Assembly: GCA_946186175.1 (NCBI GenBank)
Contig: CAMHMG010000170.1
Location: forward strand, 1-6,577
Source: an uncultured Clostridia bacterium
GTDB lineage: Bacteria; Bacillota; Clostridia; Lachnospirales; Lachnospiraceae
DNA length: 6,577 bases
Direction of reading: 5' to 3'
Part shown: piece after piece, positions 5,656-6,577 of the stretch
Layout of the letters: each line of letters starts with the position of its first letter
Position numbering within the stretch: the first letter of the stretch is position 1
Notes under the pieces: generated by a model
Seen by the model: the letters and a program-made list of their open reading frames with translations, nothing else
Told to the model about the DNA's origin: nothing
The model's database searches: none
Translations under genes and position numbers: made by a program

Positions 5656-6489
5656 ATGGTAGAAGTAGGAAAGTGGCAAACCTTAAAGGTTGTACGAAGT
5701 AAAGACTTCGGAATATATTTGGCAAAGGAGCAGGGCGATGACGACGCGGTTCTTCTTCCGAGAAAGTATGTGCCGGATGATCTCAAAGCAGGCGGCAGTA
5801 TAGATGTTTTTGTATATCTTGATTCTGAGGACCGTCCGATAGCAACGGTTAAGAAACCGCTTATAACACTTGGAGAGATCAAACGCCTTCGATGTGCAAG
5901 CGTTTCCAAGATTGGCGCATTTATGGACTGGGGTCTTGAAAAAGATATTCTGCTTCCGTTTAAGGAGATGCAGGGTAAGGTCAGAGAAGGAAGAGAGTAC
6001 CTTGCCTATATGTATATGGATAAGAGCGGCCGTCCTTGTGTTTCGATGAAGCTTTACAAGCATTTAGACATTGCATCAGGGTATAAGAAGGGCGATTCCG
6101 TTAAGGGATATATATATGAGATAAGCGATAAGCTGGGAGCTTTTGTGGCCGTTGATGATAAGTATGAGGGATTGATCCCCAAGCAGGAACTTCATAAGCG
6201 TGTAGCTGTAGGAGATTCTATGGACATGCGTATCACTGAGGTCAGAGAAGATGGTAAGCTCAATCTCTCGATAGCGCAGCTTGCATATCAACAGATGGAA
6301 GAGGACAGCGAAATGGTATATGAAGCAATCCTGTCATTTGATGGGGTATTGCCATTTAACGACAAAGCATCTCCGGAATTGATAGAGAGAGAACTCGGAT
6401 TATCTAAGGCTGCATTTAAGAGGGCGGTTGGAAGACTGCTCAAAGCAGGCAGGATAGAAATACATGAACACTCAATTGTTACTAAGTAA
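5656..6489 (+). CDS. cvfB: CvfB-type S1 domain RNA-binding protein
   Basis: This 277-residue protein has the CvfB plan: S1-like beta-barrel domains at about 4-66, 70-133 and 147-207, then a winged-helix domain at about 217-277. The family marks MDKSGRPCVSMKL (121-133), LGAFVAVDDKYEGLIP (160-175) and LPFNDKASPELI with GLSKAAFKRAVGRLLKAGRI near the C-terminus are all present. CvfB proteins bind RNA and affect virulence-factor and other gene expression in Staphylococcus aureus, and related proteins (YitL) are widespread in Firmicutes; the local targets are unknown. The start is set by AAAGGAG at 5643-5649, 6 bases before the ATG. The ridA start follows its stop by 33 bp without a terminator, so co-transcription is likely. 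Full length, no oddities seen. Confidence 0.9.
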   Translation: MVEVGKWQTLKVVRSKDFGIYLAKEQGDDDAVLLPRKYVPDDLKAGGSIDVFVYLDSEDRPIATVKKPLITLGEIKRLRCASVSKIGAFMDWGLEKDILLPFKEMQGKVREGREYLAYMYMDKSGRPCVSMKLYKHLDIASGYKKGDSVKGYIYEISDKLGAFVAVDDKYEGLIPKQELHKRVAVGDSMDMRITEVREDGKLNLSIAQLAYQQMEEDSEMVYEAILSFDGVLPFNDKASPELIERELGLSKAAFKRAVGRLLKAGRIEIHEHSIVTK

Positions 6490-6522
6490 TATTTTAATAT
6501 AATTAATTGGAGGATGATCAAT

Positions 6523-6577
6523 ATGAAGAATGTAGTTAAGACAGACAAGGCACCACAAGCAATAGGACCTTATTCGC
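6523..6577 (+). CDS. ridA: RidA family enamine/imine deaminase, N-terminus only
   Basis: Only 18 codons are in the window: MKNVVKTDKAPQAIGPYS. The APQAIGPYS block is the characteristic start of RidA (YjgF/YER057c/UK114) proteins, small trimeric cytosolic enzymes that hydrolyse reactive 2-aminoacrylate and related enamines or imines to ketoacids. GGAGG at 6509-6513, 9 bases upstream, fixes the start. It follows the CvfB-type gene by 33 bp. The subfamily (true RidA or another Rid group) cannot be decided, because the catalytic arginine and other key residues lie beyond the window. Confidence 0.85.
   Translation, partial: MKNVVKTDKAPQAIGPYS

Overview
The window looks like ordinary chromosome of an AT-rich, Gram-positive anaerobe of the class Clostridia, most likely a member of the Lachnospiraceae. 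This is inferred from strong GGAGG-type ribosome binding sites, extended -10 promoters (TGnTATAAT), the protein families present (a sce7726-type protein, a CvfB-type S1 protein, a PLC-like zinc hydrolase without a signal peptide) and codon choice. No genus can be fixed from sequence alone. All intact genes lie on the + strand.

Layout. 1-959: the 3' end of a sce7726-family gene, followed after 14 bp by a 2H phosphoesterase of the 2'-5' RNA ligase type. 1081-2412: a MATE-family multidrug/cation antiporter. 2485-3582: nadA (quinolinate synthase) as a single-gene unit, with its own extended -10 promoter and a strong intrinsic terminator. 3457-4157: a decayed stretch with no intact gene. It holds a minus-strand coiled-coil coding remnant built on a 14-residue (42-bp) repeat and broken by a one-base frame offset, then a plus-strand reading frame of unknown family interrupted by an in-frame TAG, then a terminator-like hairpin. 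4260-5100: a leader hairpin, a PLC-like zinc hydrolase gene and its terminator. 5119-6577: a promoter followed by three closely spaced genes, a PaaI-type hotdog thioesterase, a CvfB-type RNA-binding regulator and the start of ridA, probably one transcript.

How the genes work together. Most are housekeeping or accessory genes with no single shared pathway. NadA needs iminoaspartate from NadB (or an aspartate dehydrogenase), and its product needs NadC; neither gene is in the window. RidA clears reactive enamine/imine intermediates, and the thioesterase hydrolyses acyl-CoA esters, so the last operon has a loose metabolite clean-up flavour around an RNA-binding regulator. I found no strong evidence for a new multi-gene system.

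The most interesting part is 3457-4157. There the nadA terminator lies inside a minus-strand coiled-coil frame exactly where that frame is broken. The G-U pattern in the hairpin shows it is built for the plus strand, although the minus strand reads as a classical slippery heptamer at the same spot.
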